Positions 17,610 through 26,697 of a stretch of DNA of 64,000 nucleotides are shown here, one piece after another; positions within the stretch are counted from its first letter, which is position 1, and every line of letters begins with the position of its first letter. The translations under genes and the position numbers were made by a program. A model generated the notes under the pieces. It was given only the letters and a program-made list of their open reading frames with translations, did not search any database and was not told the origin of the DNA. Source of the stretch: Desulforhopalus vacuolatus (GTDB lineage Bacteria; Desulfobacterota; Desulfobulbia; Desulfobulbales; Desulfocapsaceae); NCBI RefSeq assembly GCF_016918505.1, contig NZ_JAFFPZ010000006.1:1-64000 (forward strand), given 5' to 3'.

Positions 17610-18520
17610 ACCGGGGTAAGGCATCTGTGGGAGTCTCTCTTTTCACCGCCCATCTTCTCACGATCTTCACCTCCCTGCTCATCGCCTCCACCTTTGTGGT
17701 GGGGGCAAAAATAACCCGGGGGCTGGATCCGGCGGTACTTACCCTTGTCCGTTTTATCGTGGCGGTGGCACTTTTCTGCCCGTGGATTTTTCTCCGCTTC
17801 GGCTGGCGTGCCACCTTTACCGTGTCGCTGCGTACCCTGCTGCGCTGCAGTATTGTCAGCCTCTGCCTCACCGGTTTTTTTATTGGCATGTTTTATGCCC
17901 TGCGCTACACTACTGCTCTCAACACCAGTGTTATCTATACCCTTGTCCCTGCTCTTTCTTCGCTCTTTTCCCTGCTGCTGGTGCGGGAGGCAATCAGCCT
18001 GTGGCGCGGTTCTGCGCTGCTGCTCGGTCTGGTGGGAGCGCTGTGGGTACTGTGCGACGGTCAGTTGTCGATACTGTTCACCATGCACTGGGGATACGGG
18101 GATAAGATATTCGCACTTGCCTGCCTCGCCATGTCGCTTTACACTCCACTGATCAAGCTTTTTTTTAAGGCCGAGGACACCATGGAGGTGATCACCTGGT
18201 GGATTCTTGTCAGCGGTATGGTGTGGATGGCTCTGGCTGCAGGACATCAACTTCTGCACACGGACCTTGTGTCAATTGATGCGGGGGTGTGGCTCGGCAT
18301 TCTCTATCTCGCCATCTTTACCACTATCGTTTCCTTCTATCTCGTGCAGGTCTGTGTACCGGTGTTGGGGCCGACGCGGGTGATGGCGTACTCTTACACC
18401 TATCCGGCGCTGGTGGTGCTCTATGACCTGCTGCTCGGTCATGGCATACCTCAGTCTGCAACATTGCCGGGGGTGGGGATTGTCTGTCTGGCGATGCTGT
18501 TGCTGATGAGGGAGGAGTAA
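17606..18520 (+). CDS. EamA/DMT-family transporter
   Basis: A 304-residue inner-membrane protein with about ten segments and the two EamA repeats typical of drug/metabolite transporters. The first starts at TIFTSLLIASTFVVGAKIT and the second near HWGYGDKIFALACLAMSLY. The substrate is unknown. The GTG start overlaps the stop of the SPFH gene, making a three-gene operon NfeD-SPFH-EamA. The final codons GAG GAG TAA run into an interspersed repeat whose first bases (TAATACCATT) form the stop codon. Confidence 0.85.
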   Translation: MNRGKASVGVSLFTAHLLTIFTSLLIASTFVVGAKITRGLDPAVLTLVRFIVAVALFCPWIFLRFGWRATFTVSLRTLLRCSIVSLCLTGFFIGMFYALRYTTALNTSVIYTLVPALSSLFSLLLVREAISLWRGSALLLGLVGALWVLCDGQLSILFTMHWGYGDKIFALACLAMSLYTPLIKLFFKAEDTMEVITWWILVSGMVWMALAAGHQLLHTDLVSIDAGVWLGILYLAIFTTIVSFYLVQVCVPVLGPTRVMAYSYTYPALVVLYDLLLGHGIPQSATLPGVGIVCLAMLLLMREE

Positions 18521-18784
18521 TACCATTCCTCTTACGTTGTGACCTCACTAAATGCCATTTTCTCTTTCTATTGGCGAATGTAAAGGCAGGGGGACGGGAA
18601 ACAGGAGAAAGGAGAAAGGAGACGGGAGACGGGAGACAGGGAAAAGCAAAAGACGGAACAGCGAAAAACTTTTTGCCAAAGGAAAGCTCTAATCATGCGA
18701 ATAAAGGCAAAAAACTTTAAAATTAAACAGAGAATTACTGTTGTTCTTTGCGTTCTCTGGTCAGTAAAAAATGTGATTGGTATA
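18518..18784. repeat. Interspersed repeat, simple complete copy
   Basis: The clearest simple copy, 267 bp. The left end is TAATACCATTCCTCTTACG. Then come CTTTCTATTGGCGAATG, a purine-rich tract, the conserved block GACGGAACAGCGAAAAAC, and the right end TCTGGTCAGTAAAAAATG with TTGGTATAA. It fills the gap between two convergent genes: its first base is the first base of the EamA stop codon, and its end lies four bases from the stop of the J-domain gene. Confidence 0.88.
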
Positions 18785-18788
18785 AGGC

Positions 18789-19088
18789 TCAGGAGTTATG
18801 CCAGGGGGAATTCTTTCCAAAACGCTGCTGCCACCACTCCTCATCGCTGCGCAGGCGGGAGAGTTCCTCTTCAGAGAAGGAGTAGGAATACTCTTCGCAC
18901 CAGGCGAGAATAACCTTCTGCGCGGCGACGATTCTGCGGGTCATCTCCTCACATGCCTCTTTGTTGCCGCCGGTGTCGGGATGCCAGCGGTGGAGGAGGG
19001 TGCGGTAGTTGCTTTTGATCTGCCTCAGGGTGGCACGCTCCGGGAGTTCGAGAAGTTCTTGTGCTTCGCGGATGTCAGTGGCATTCAT
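18789..19088 (-). CDS. J-domain protein
   Basis: A 99-residue protein consisting mainly of a DnaJ-type J domain. It has LRQIKSNYRTLLHRWHPDTGG with the essential HPD motif at residues 36-38, then a third helix (EMTRRIVAAQKVILAW). No zinc-finger or substrate domain is present, so it would be a specialised DnaK cochaperone. The ATG at 19088 leaves a 46-bp space to the divergent neighbour; longer in-frame starts exist up to 19163 but would overlap that gene's start. No clear ribosome site is visible. Confidence 0.75.
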   Translation of the reverse strand: MNATDIREAQELLELPERATLRQIKSNYRTLLHRWHPDTGGNKEACEEMTRRIVAAQKVILAWCEEYSYSFSEEELSRLRSDEEWWQQRFGKNSPWHNS

Positions 19089-19134
19089 ATCAGTTGTAGA
19101 GAAGAAGGAAAAACGTTCATTCTGTGAAATTATC

Positions 19135-20067
19135 ATGATACCACAATGCCATACTATTCCCACACCCTATATTGTTGGGCCGGTGCACTGCTACAGCACT
19201 GAGCTGGACGGTGAATTGACCCTTTTCGACTGCGGCCCGCCGACGGCGGAGTGCCGTCGCTTTCTGACGGAAAATGTTGACCTTTCCCGGTTGAAGAATC
19301 TCATCCTTACCCACGGCCATCTTGAACACTGGGGACAGGCCCTGTGGCTGGCGGAACAGGGGGTGACGGTTTACATGCCGCAGGCTGATCACCTGAAGAT
19401 TGTCCGCCGGGAGGAGAGACGACGGGGGATCGCCGCGCTGATGGCTGAAGTGGGTTTCCCTCAGAGCTGGCTGAAACAATTCGACAAGGCCTATCTGGAG
19501 GAGTCGATCTATGCCGATTTTCCGCCAGGGTACCATATTGTGGAGAAAAAATTGCCGGAGCATTTTGGCTTGAAGGTACACGCCTGCCCCGGCCATTCGG
19601 TAAGCGATCTGGTCTATGAGGGGGATGGCTGGATTGTCAGTGGAGACACCTTGCTCGATGGGATTTTTCAATCTCCGGTGCTTGATCTGGAACCGGGAAA
19701 GGACAAGCGTTTTCTCAACTACAGGGCCTGCTGCAGAAGCATTGTTGAACTGGCGTCCCTGCAGGGCAACACGGTTCTCCCCGGCCACCGCAGTGGCCAC
19801 GGGGTGAAGAAGATGCTGCTGAGCTATGTGAATACGGCTCTCTCACGGGCAAAGCGTTTTCGGCCCTGGCAGGGAGAGAATCTGATGACGGTACTCGATG
19901 TCATGCTTGAGGGACGCATCAAAGGACCGTTTCACATCTACTTGAAGGTTTCGGAGTTGCTCTTCCTCACCGATTTTCTCACCGAGCCGGAACTGCTGCG
20001 CAGCGCTCTCAAAGAGGCCGGGCTGTACAACGACGTTGCCCGGCACTTTGAGGAGGTTTTTGGGTAA
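19135..20067 (+). CDS. Metallo-beta-lactamase-fold hydrolase
   Basis: A 310-residue MBL-fold protein. The metal motif is THGHLEHWGQ (His60, His62, His65), with Glu instead of the usual Asp at position 64. Other ligand motifs are CPGHSVSDLVY, VSGDTLL and VLPGHRSGHG. A C-terminal helical part of about 80 residues (AKRFRPWQGENLMTVLDVMLEGR) resembles the winged-helix tail of LACTB2/glyoxalase II-like hydrolases. Probably a cytosolic thioester or RNA-type hydrolase; substrate unknown. The ATG at 19135 lies 46 bp from the divergent J-domain gene. The ribosome site is weak. Confidence 0.8.
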   Translation: MIPQCHTIPTPYIVGPVHCYSTELDGELTLFDCGPPTAECRRFLTENVDLSRLKNLILTHGHLEHWGQALWLAEQGVTVYMPQADHLKIVRREERRRGIAALMAEVGFPQSWLKQFDKAYLEESIYADFPPGYHIVEKKLPEHFGLKVHACPGHSVSDLVYEGDGWIVSGDTLLDGIFQSPVLDLEPGKDKRFLNYRACCRSIVELASLQGNTVLPGHRSGHGVKKMLLSYVNTALSRAKRFRPWQGENLMTVLDVMLEGRIKGPFHIYLKVSELLFLTDFLTEPELLRSALKEAGLYNDVARHFEEVFG

Positions 20068-20531
20068 CTTCTCAAAAATCGGGAAGGACGGAAAAAAGGG
20101 AGAAAGGAGAAAGGGAAAGGCAAAAAGCGGTAAGACAATTTTTTTACCGCGAAGAACGCGAAGGAACGCGAAAAACATTTGAGAACAAAGCTTTTTTGTA
20201 ATTAAAGCGGAAAAGCAAAGGCAGAAAGCTAAAGACTGGATGACCAGCGAAACACACTCAAAACACGAAAGCTTCTATATATAAGCCGCCTTTTTTTTTC
20301 GCATGTTTCGCGTATTTAGTTGGCAAAAAAAATCCTTTCGCTGTTCTGTTTTTCCCAAGGTTCCCTTGAAACTGTTTCATCTCACAACGGACGTCCTCGG
20401 GTTTTGTTGCTCTGCTTTTTCCTGTCTCCTTTTTTGTCTTTACTCTTCGCGAACCTTCGCGTCCTTCGCGGTAAAAGTTTTTGTCCCTGCCCTTTACGTT
20501 TTCGGCGTAGAGATAAAAGAGCAGCGAATTT
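20068..20531. repeat. Repeat-rich intergenic region
   Basis: No gene is seen. The stretch holds a purine-rich tract (20096-20120), an ACCGCGAAGAACGCGAAGG tract and its inverse near 20450-20478, and a block (about 20330-20420: TTTCGCTGTTCTG, GTTTCATCTCACAACGGACG) also found near 2310-2400. The TACCATT/AATGGTA ends are not clear here, so this is a degraded or different composite. Confidence 0.7.
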
Positions 20532-21389
20532 CTAATACCTTTCGGCCAGTCCCATCACCCTCGCCAGCCGCTGCAGGAAAAATTCAATAATCTCGGGATA
20601 ATATCCCAGTCCTTTATAATAGTCACTGCCCGCAAGGGTGGTTGAGAGGCACGTCACATCGTCGAAACCGATAGCCGTTAACTGGGAATACCAGCTTGTC
20701 TCCTCTTCTCCCATCAAATCATCCTCGGCGTGTTGCCCTGCAAAGTAGAGCAGGGGGATAATGCGCAACTCATTGAATTTGCCTGCCGCGTTATCACGCA
20801 CCAGCTCGTTACGCAGTCCTGTAAAGTCGGGAGTTCCTTCCAGGGAGGCTGTGCAGACATTGCTGTAGCGGCGGTGGAGGAGTCGTTCCAGGCCGAGGTA
20901 GACAATATTCGCAGGATCTGCCGCGAGCGGAGTACCGTGCAGGGCAAGAAGGTTGAGTCCTGTCGAGGGCGGCAGAAACTCCTGTTCCAGAACCTTCAGA
21001 ACTTCCTCAATGTAATTCCAGCGGTGCATCAGTGTCTCGCCGAGAAAGGTGCGCAGGCCGGGGAAAAATTCGCAGGTTTCGGCTATCTGCTGATATTCGG
21101 TGCCGGGAAAGATCTGCAGGGGTTGAATTACCACCCGGCGGAAGTTTTCCGCCTCGGCATGGGCAAGGGCTTCATGCAGACTGGGGTTCCCGCTTCTGCG
21201 GCGGATGACAGCAGAGGTGAAGGCGTGGAAGATGCGATGTTCCGGCCAGCGTTGTTCAAGTGCAGTGGTGAAAAGATCCAGCACCGCCTCGCTGCGACTG
21301 CTGGTGCCGAAACTGACGATGATAATTGCCGGTTTCTCTTTGAGTTCGGGGGTGCGCATTTTGCGACCGATATATCCGTGTCTGTTCAT
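20532..21389 (-). CDS. cbiK: Sirohydrochlorin cobaltochelatase CbiK
   Basis: A 285-residue class II chelatase inserting Co2+ (or Fe2+) into sirohydrochlorin for cobalamin or siroheme synthesis. Active-site elements are visible: IIIVSFGTSSRSEAV at the N-terminus, LNLLALHGTPL with one catalytic His near residue 151, and AGQHAEDDLMGEE with the second near 218. No signal peptide is present, so it is cytoplasmic, unlike the periplasmic CbiK of Desulfovibrio. AGGAA lies five bases before the ATG. No other cobalamin genes are adjacent. Confidence 0.92.
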   Translation of the reverse strand: MNRHGYIGRKMRTPELKEKPAIIIVSFGTSSRSEAVLDLFTTALEQRWPEHRIFHAFTSAVIRRRSGNPSLHEALAHAEAENFRRVVIQPLQIFPGTEYQQIAETCEFFPGLRTFLGETLMHRWNYIEEVLKVLEQEFLPPSTGLNLLALHGTPLAADPANIVYLGLERLLHRRYSNVCTASLEGTPDFTGLRNELVRDNAAGKFNELRIIPLLYFAGQHAEDDLMGEEETSWYSQLTAIGFDDVTCLSTTLAGSDYYKGLGYYPEIIEFFLQRLARVMGLAERY

Positions 21390-21531
21390 GGGGTTCCTTT
21401 CTTTTCATGGATTTTTTGAGAAGTTACATAAATTTCAAAATAACAATAATCTGCGATGAATTTTGTGCACATTTATTTTTTTAAGCGTAAAAAAAATTAT
21501 ACTTTCCCGGAGTAAAAAACTTTCCAAATGC

Positions 21532-21560
21532 TTGCCTGGAGTCACAAACTCTTGTATTCT
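21532..21560 (+). promoter_or_regulatory. Sigma-70-type promoter of the FadL-like gene
   Basis: TTGCCT (21532-21537) and TATTCT (21555-21560) with a 17-bp spacer, about 70 bp upstream of the porin gene start. A good but not perfect match. Confidence 0.5.
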
Positions 21561-21628
21561 CTCGACTTTGTGGAGGAAAGTTATTTTTACGCTATTATAG
21601 AAAATCTATAATTCAACCGAGAGAACAA

Positions 21629-22846
21629 ATGAAAAAGTGCATTTTATGTGTCGCTGCAACTCTTCTCGCCTGTCCTGCCGGGGCCATGGCGTCAGGCTGG
21701 CGGATTCCCGAGCAGTCCGTAGATTCCACTGCGAAGGCAGGGGCTAATATTGCTTCCTCCAGTCATGCCGATACCGCATACTATAACCCGGCACGCATGG
21801 GCTTTCTCGAAGACCGCTGGCAGGTTGAGGCGGATCTCACCTATATCTACCTCTCAGCTGTAGAATACGAAGATGCCCGTACCAGTGCTTACAACGATAC
21901 GTCGGAGGATGAAAATTTTTTCATCCCCACCGGATTCATGGTTTCACCCGATTTCGGCGGCACCCGCTTTGGCCTTTCAGTGACCGCACCCTACGGTCTT
22001 GCCAAGCACTGGAAGAGTGGATACGGCAAGGCCTTTGTTGAGGAGTTTTCTCTTGAGGTCATTGAGATCAACCCTGTCGTTTCCTACACCTTCAATGACT
22101 GGATCTCTATCGCTGCCGGTCCGCGTCTGCTTCTTGCCAGTGGATCAGTGAAGAGTGATGCCACTGTTATTGGCACAGAACTCGGACGCAGCGTGGATAC
22201 CGACAAGGCGTCGTGGGGCTGGAATGCTGCAGTGGATGTAAGGCCGATGACAGGGCTCGATCTTGCGGTCACCTGGCGTTCCTATGTAGATATGAAATTC
22301 GATGATACCGTCAATCTTAATCTGATGGGTACAGAGGTCAGCCCCACGGCAGACCTTTCCATTCCGGCACCGGCTGTACTGGCTGTCTCTGTGGCGTATG
22401 ATGTGACGGACAGTGTCAACGTGGAGCTGACCTGGGACCGTACCTTCTGGAGTGAATACGATACCTTTGACTTTAATTTTCATACCGATATCCCCGGCAA
22501 TCCCTTTGAAGCACCGGTGGCGCGTAACTGGGAAGACTCCGATGCCTTTCGCCTCGGTATCACATGGAAGGCGAGCAGCGTGTTGACCCTGATGGGCGGC
22601 TTTGCCTATGATCAGTCTCCGGTAAATGATGCGACGCTGGATTTCTCCGTCCCGGATGCTGACGCATGGATCTACTCTCTTGGGGCGCAGTACAAGGTGA
22701 GTGAAAATCTTGAGCTCGGTCTTGCGGCCCTTTATGATTACAAACAGGATCGTACGAACAAAGCGGATCCCACGGGGGTGGTCTACGGGAAATTCAGTAA
22801 TGCCTCTGCGCTGCTGATCACTGGCAGTGTGAGTTATATGTTTTGA
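21629..22846 (+). CDS. FadL/TodX-type outer membrane transporter
   Basis: A 405-residue outer-membrane beta-barrel of the OMPP1/FadL/TodX family, which takes up long-chain fatty acids or other hydrophobic compounds. A signal peptide (MKKCILCVAATLLACPAGAM) ends near the Ala-Ser before GWRIPEQS. The family hallmark follows: SVDSTAKAGANIASSSHADT then AYYNPARMGFL, forming the plug region. The protein ends in a C-terminal aromatic residue (SVSYMF) suited to BAM-dependent insertion. Monocistronic; a repeat element starts 11 bp after its stop. Confidence 0.92.
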   Translation: MKKCILCVAATLLACPAGAMASGWRIPEQSVDSTAKAGANIASSSHADTAYYNPARMGFLEDRWQVEADLTYIYLSAVEYEDARTSAYNDTSEDENFFIPTGFMVSPDFGGTRFGLSVTAPYGLAKHWKSGYGKAFVEEFSLEVIEINPVVSYTFNDWISIAAGPRLLLASGSVKSDATVIGTELGRSVDTDKASWGWNAAVDVRPMTGLDLAVTWRSYVDMKFDDTVNLNLMGTEVSPTADLSIPAPAVLAVSVAYDVTDSVNVELTWDRTFWSEYDTFDFNFHTDIPGNPFEAPVARNWEDSDAFRLGITWKASSVLTLMGGFAYDQSPVNDATLDFSVPDADAWIYSLGAQYKVSENLELGLAALYDYKQDRTNKADPTGVVYGKFSNASALLITGSVSYMF

Positions 22847-22857
22847 TTTTTGCGGCT

Positions 22858-23046
22858 TATACCATTCCTGTTAAGTTCTACCCCGTTTTGTCTCCTGTTT
22901 ATCCATTCGTGGTTACAAACGACAAAAGGAATCGCGAATGGACACGGATAAACACGAATTATGGGACCCTTATTATTCATTCGTCATCACCAAAAAAGAT
23001 GTCTACGTAGTCGCATTCTCTGGTCAATACAAAGTGTAAATGGTAT
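22858..23046. repeat. Interspersed repeat, short copy
   Basis: A 189-bp copy from TATACCATTCCTGTTAAG to AATACAAAGTGTAAATGG and TATTA. It contains the inverted repeat ATTCGTGGTT/AATCGCGAAT and ATAAACACGAATTA but lacks the purine-rich block. It lies between the convergent FadL-like and radical SAM genes. Its final TTA is the radical SAM stop codon on the minus strand. Confidence 0.85.
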
Positions 23047-23915
23047 TACAGCCCTCGCCGCGACTCGGATTTCAGTGACGTCTCGCCCCGCAGTGCGGCA
23101 CGGATTTCGGAGAGTACACGCTCGCGGTCGCGGGGCAGGCGGGCACGTAGAGGCAGATAGTTTGAGGCGTGGTTGGCGTGGAAGAGACCACCGGAGAGGG
23201 TGGTTGTTTCGAACATGATCTCCAGTTCACGCAATACGCCACGGGCATCAGGGAGGTGAAAACGTCCAGCTTCAGCATCGGCAAAAAGCGGGGTGCCCGG
23301 AGTGAGCATGAGGGTGAGGGCACCGATGAATTTCGGGTCAATGGCGGTCAGCACCCTCCCTGTTTCCCGGGCATGGATCTCGGAGCGGGCAATACCGGCG
23401 ATGCCGAGCAGTACGGTGAGGGAGAGTTTAAAGCCTGCCCGCTGCAGACGGATACACTGGGCGATCGCCTGCGCGCTGTCGTTACCCTTGTCGATTGCGG
23501 CAAGGGTGACATCGTCGCCGGATTCCAGTCCGACACAGGCCATGGTCAGGCCGAGTTCAACCAGTTCGGCCAGCTCTTCATCGCTCTTGAAGCGTATGGA
23601 TTTCACATTGGCGTAGGTGGCAACGCGGGCAAGTCCAGGCAGGTGGCGGCGGATGGCGCGAAGGATCTCCACCAGCTTCGCCTGTGGCACGATGAGGGCG
23701 TCGCCATCGCAGAGAAAGAGCTTGCGGTGATGCGGAAAATGGGCAGCGGCGAAGTTGATATCCGCCATGATGGTGTCTGTCTCTTTGACGGTAAAACGTT
23801 TGTCACGATACATCTCGCAAAAGGTGCAGCGGTTGTGAGAGCAGCCGGTAGTGATCTGCAGAAGTATGGAGTTCGCTTCACTCGGCGGGCGGTAGATGGT
23901 ACCTTCGTAATGCAT
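23046..23915 (-). CDS. Radical SAM protein
   Basis: A 289-residue radical SAM enzyme. The cluster-binding motif is TTGCSHNRCTFCEMY, with four residues between the first two cysteines. This spacing is common in a YgiQ/HemN-related group of small radical SAM proteins. GLESGDD and the C-terminal FHANHASNYLPLRARLPRDR also match this group. No substrate can be named. ATG at 23915 was chosen: it follows AAAAAGG by eight bases and lies four bases after the stop of the upstream TcdA gene. The stop codon is formed by the end of an interspersed repeat. Confidence 0.82.
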   Translation of the reverse strand: MHYEGTIYRPPSEANSILLQITTGCSHNRCTFCEMYRDKRFTVKETDTIMADINFAAAHFPHHRKLFLCDGDALIVPQAKLVEILRAIRRHLPGLARVATYANVKSIRFKSDEELAELVELGLTMACVGLESGDDVTLAAIDKGNDSAQAIAQCIRLQRAGFKLSLTVLLGIAGIARSEIHARETGRVLTAIDPKFIGALTLMLTPGTPLFADAEAGRFHLPDARGVLRELEIMFETTTLSGGLFHANHASNYLPLRARLPRDRERVLSEIRAALRGETSLKSESRRGL

Positions 23916-23919
23916 GGTT

Positions 23920-24678
23920 TCAGCCTTTTTCAATGGAAAGTTTTTTGATGCCGGCGAGGTGAAGCAGCGCCATGTTGGCGATAGTCAGGCCGAAGATCCC
24001 CGGGATGGTTGACAGACTGCCGAGGATATTGCGCCCCCGTCCCTTTTCGGTAAACTCCTCCTGTCCGCCGATGCCTCCTGCGGAAGGTTCGATGGAGTAG
24101 ACGGAGGCGATGCCGCTGTCGATTCCACGCCGTCGCAGTCGCCGCCGAACATTACGCGCCAGTGGACAGCCGGTGGAGGAGAAAAGATCGCCGTTGCGGA
24201 TCGCGCCGGGGTCGGTGCGCAGAGCCGCGCCCATGGAGCTGATGACGGGGATCTGTCGGCGGGAGGCTGCTTCGAGCAGGTCGGTCTTGGGATTGAGGGA
24301 ATCAATGGCGTCGATCAGCAGGTCCGGCGGCGGGGTGAGAATCCTCTCAAGGGTTTCATTGCGGCAGAAGAGTTCGTCCGCCTGCACTTCACAGGCGGGG
24401 TTGATTTCAGCAATTCGAGCCGCAGCGGTGCTCACCTTGGTGGCACCGAGGGTGCTTTCGAGGGCGAGGAGCTGGCGGTTGATATTGCTTGCAGTGATAC
24501 AGTCAAAATCGACCAGTCGCAGGCTGCCGACGCCAGCGCGGGCGAGGGCTTCAACGGTATAACTGCCTACCGCGCCGATGCCGACGACGGTAACGCGGCT
24601 CCCGCACAGGCGGCTGAAGGCCTCTTTGCCGAGGAGCAGGCGGGTACGGGCAAAACGGTCTGTATTTGTCTCAGTCAT
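23920..24678 (-). CDS. tcdA: tRNA threonylcarbamoyladenosine dehydratase TcdA (ThiF/E1 family)
   Basis: A 252-residue E1-like enzyme of the MoeB/ThiF superfamily. Its best match is TcdA (CsdL/YgdL), which cyclises t6A at tRNA position 37 in an ATP-dependent step. The adenylate-binding loop VTVVGIGAVGSYTVEALARAG, NINRQ, LLIDAIDSLNPK and the C-terminal GIFGLTIANMAL are visible. Start ATG at 24678 (MTETNTDRFARTRLLLG) matches the family N-terminus; longer in-frame starts lack support. Forms a two-gene operon with the radical SAM gene. Confidence 0.85.
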   Translation of the reverse strand: MTETNTDRFARTRLLLGKEAFSRLCGSRVTVVGIGAVGSYTVEALARAGVGSLRLVDFDCITASNINRQLLALESTLGATKVSTAAARIAEINPACEVQADELFCRNETLERILTPPPDLLIDAIDSLNPKTDLLEAASRRQIPVISSMGAALRTDPGAIRNGDLFSSTGCPLARNVRRRLRRRGIDSGIASVYSIEPSAGGIGGQEEFTEKGRGRNILGSLSTIPGIFGLTIANMALLHLAGIKKLSIEKG

Positions 24679-24743
24679 GCAGATACTCTCAAGAAGGATC
24701 ATGGAAATTTCTACTAATCTATCAGCTGTAACAGGGGACGGCA

Positions 24744-25130
24744 ATGAAAACCAGTCTTGATGACCTCTCCACCTGGAGCAGATACCGCAGCCGTCTCTGC
24801 CGCAGCTGTGTGGCCAACTGCTGTCGCCTCGCTGTGGAGGTCCGTGCGGAGGATCTGATTCGCCTTGGATTGATGGAGGAGATGGAGCTGGAAGAGAACC
24901 TGAAATATGTCGCCCGCAGGCTGATAAAGTCTGGAGTGGTGGAGCATTTCCACAGCCGGAGCGGTGTCTTCACCCTGAGCCGTCGAGCCAGTGGCGACTG
25001 CCTTTTTCTTGATGAAACCACCCGCAGATGCACCGTGTATGAGAAGCGGCCGGAGACCTGCCGCAACCACCCGCAGGTTGGGCCGCGTCCCGGCTGGTGT
25101 GCGTACGAGAAGAGGATGGATCAGGACTGA
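24744..25130 (+). CDS. YkgJ-family cysteine cluster protein
   Basis: A 128-residue protein of the YkgJ (Zn/Fe-chelating, CxxC cluster) family. Cysteines: LCRSCVANCC at the N-terminus, GDCLFL and RRCTVYEKRPETCRNHP, then WCAYEK at the end. These likely bind an Fe-S cluster or zinc; the family has no established function. Divergent from tcdA with a 65-bp spacer. The 3' end overlaps the convergent YgjV gene by 10 bp. Confidence 0.8.
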   Translation: MKTSLDDLSTWSRYRSRLCRSCVANCCRLAVEVRAEDLIRLGLMEEMELEENLKYVARRLIKSGVVEHFHSRSGVFTLSRRASGDCLFLDETTRRCTVYEKRPETCRNHPQVGPRPGWCAYEKRMDQD

Positions 25131-25627
25131 CTTCTTTTCGGAGCAAGATAAAAACGGTAATACCCGATGAGATTTGAGCAGAAGAAAACGATCTCTACCA
25201 CCACTGCTCCAGGGGAACCGGCGAGAATATTGTGGCTCAGCCAGCAGATGGTACCGGGGAACATGAACAGACGCAGCCGCTTATCCTCACGCTGAAAGGT
25301 CCCGAGGTTGCAGATGGCCGAGCCTCCTGAGGCAAGCAGTGACAGCGGGCCTTCCCATGTGAAGATGGTAATTACTGCGATCATTGCGACAAAAAGCCAG
25401 GCGAGACGTATGTTCGCGGTGTAAAAGCCGACGGCGAAACGGATTGCACCAAAGAGTGCAAGGGAAGCGGCTGTCCAATGGCCGAGCAAAGCGAAGTGCA
25501 GGGCCAGGGTACTGCTGGAGAAGATGAGGCAAAGGAGGATATTCCTTCTTTTTTTCAATTGAAAAGATGTTATATCAGAGCAGAGTGTCAGCCCGGTGAG
25601 GATTTGTGAGAGGAAGAAAGGTGACAT
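25121..25627 (-). CDS. YgjV-family inner membrane protein
   Basis: A 168-residue hydrophobic protein with about five membrane segments matching the YgjV inner-membrane family. It has GLTLCSDITSFQLKKRRNIL at the N-terminus and LFMFPGTICWLSHNILAGSP in the second half. No function is known for the family. It overlaps the convergent YkgJ gene by ten bases at the 3' end. Confidence 0.7.
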   Translation of the reverse strand: MSPFFLSQILTGLTLCSDITSFQLKKRRNILLCLIFSSSTLALHFALLGHWTAASLALFGAIRFAVGFYTANIRLAWLFVAMIAVITIFTWEGPLSLLASGGSAICNLGTFQREDKRLRLFMFPGTICWLSHNILAGSPGAVVVEIVFFCSNLIGYYRFYLAPKRSQS

Positions 25628-25754
25628 GGCAGCTCCGCAGAACGGTATCGGGAAAGAGAAAGGAGGATGTGTCCGGCATTCTCTTTGACATTTTTGTGGA
25701 TAATTGGGTATATCTGTGACGGTAAGATCTTCACACTTAACGAAAAAGAGAGAA

Positions 25755-26522
25755 ATGACAACTGATTATGCCCTCTCCGTGGAGGGGATACACAAGAGTT
25801 TCGGACGCAACGAGGTGCTGAAGGGGATTGATCTCTTCGCCCGCCGGGGTGAGGTAATCTCTGTTCTCGGTTCATCCGGTTCGGGGAAATCTACCCTGCT
25901 GCGCTGTATCAATCTGCTTGAGATCCCGGACCACGGGATTATCCGCGTTGACGGGGAACAGGTGCAGATGAAAACACTGCGGCATGGCAGTGTCCCGGCT
26001 GATATGCGTCAGGTGGAACGGATTCGCTCGAAACTGGCGATGGTCTTCCAGCAGTTCAATCTCTGGTCGCACATGACCATCCTTGAAAATGTTATGGAGG
26101 CTCCGGTGCATGTTCTCAAGCGCGACCGGAAAGAGGTGCGTAAAATGGCGATCCAGTACCTTGACAAGGTGGGTATCGGTGACAAGCTGCACGTCTATCC
26201 GATCCATCTCTCCGGCGGGCAGCAGCAGCGGGTGGCTATCGCCCGGGCACTCTGTATGGAGCCGGAGGTTATTCTTTTTGACGAACCGACTTCGGCGCTT
26301 GACCCGGAACTGGTCGGTGAGGTGCTGCAGGTCATGCGTGATCTTGCTCTTGAAGGGCGGACAATGATCGTTGTTACCCATGAACTTGGTTTTGCCCGGG
26401 AGGTCAGTTCCCGTGTCATTTTTCTTGAAAAAGGGCTGATCATGGAAGACGGTACCCCCGAAGATGTTTTTGAACGACCGGTGACGGATCGTTTCCGGAA
26501 CTTTGTCGCCGCCATGATGTAG
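25755..26522 (+). CDS. Polar amino acid ABC transporter, ATP-binding protein
   Basis: A 255-residue HisP/GlnQ/ArtP-type ATPase that powers amino acid import. Walker [13 protein letters not shown]-loop [10 protein letters not shown], signature [15 protein letters not shown], Walker [13 protein letters not shown] and H-loop VTHELGFA are all intact. An insertion [20 protein letters not shown] is typical of HisP-like ATPases for basic amino acids. The ATG at 25755 follows AAGAGAG. The binding protein and two permeases follow, with a repeat B copy in the 175-bp gap. Confidence 0.9.
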   Translation: MTTDYALSVEGIHKSFGRNEVLKGIDLFARRGEVISVLGSSGSGKSTLLRCINLLEIPDHGIIRVDGEQVQMKTLRHGSVPADMRQVERIRSKLAMVFQQFNLWSHMTILENVMEAPVHVLKRDRKEVRKMAIQYLDKVGIGDKLHVYPIHLSGGQQQRVAIARALCMEPEVILFDEPTSALDPELVGEVLQVMRDLALEGRTMIVVTHELGFAREVSSRVIFLEKGLIMEDGTPEDVFERPVTDRFRNFVAAMM

Positions 26523-26573
26523 GGAGCACCTTGAAAAAAAATTACCCGCCTGTAACCTCGGATACTCCGAGGA

Positions 26574-26619
26574 TAAATTTAACTTTAACAAAGAAGATGG
26601 GCGATTATTCGATGTTCCC
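26574..26619 (+). repeat. Short repeat B, copy 2
   Basis: ATAAATTTAACTTTAACAAA followed by GAAGATGGGCGATTATTCGA and TGTTCCC. It is preceded by a CCTCGG/CCGAGG hairpin (26556-26572). It lies between the ATPase gene and the binding-protein gene. Confidence 0.75.
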
Positions 26620-26697
26620 GCAGAACGTGTACGGGGGAATGTTGAGATTCACCCTGTTCCTGCAGAATATATTTCAACCAGAACTCAGGAGATTCCA

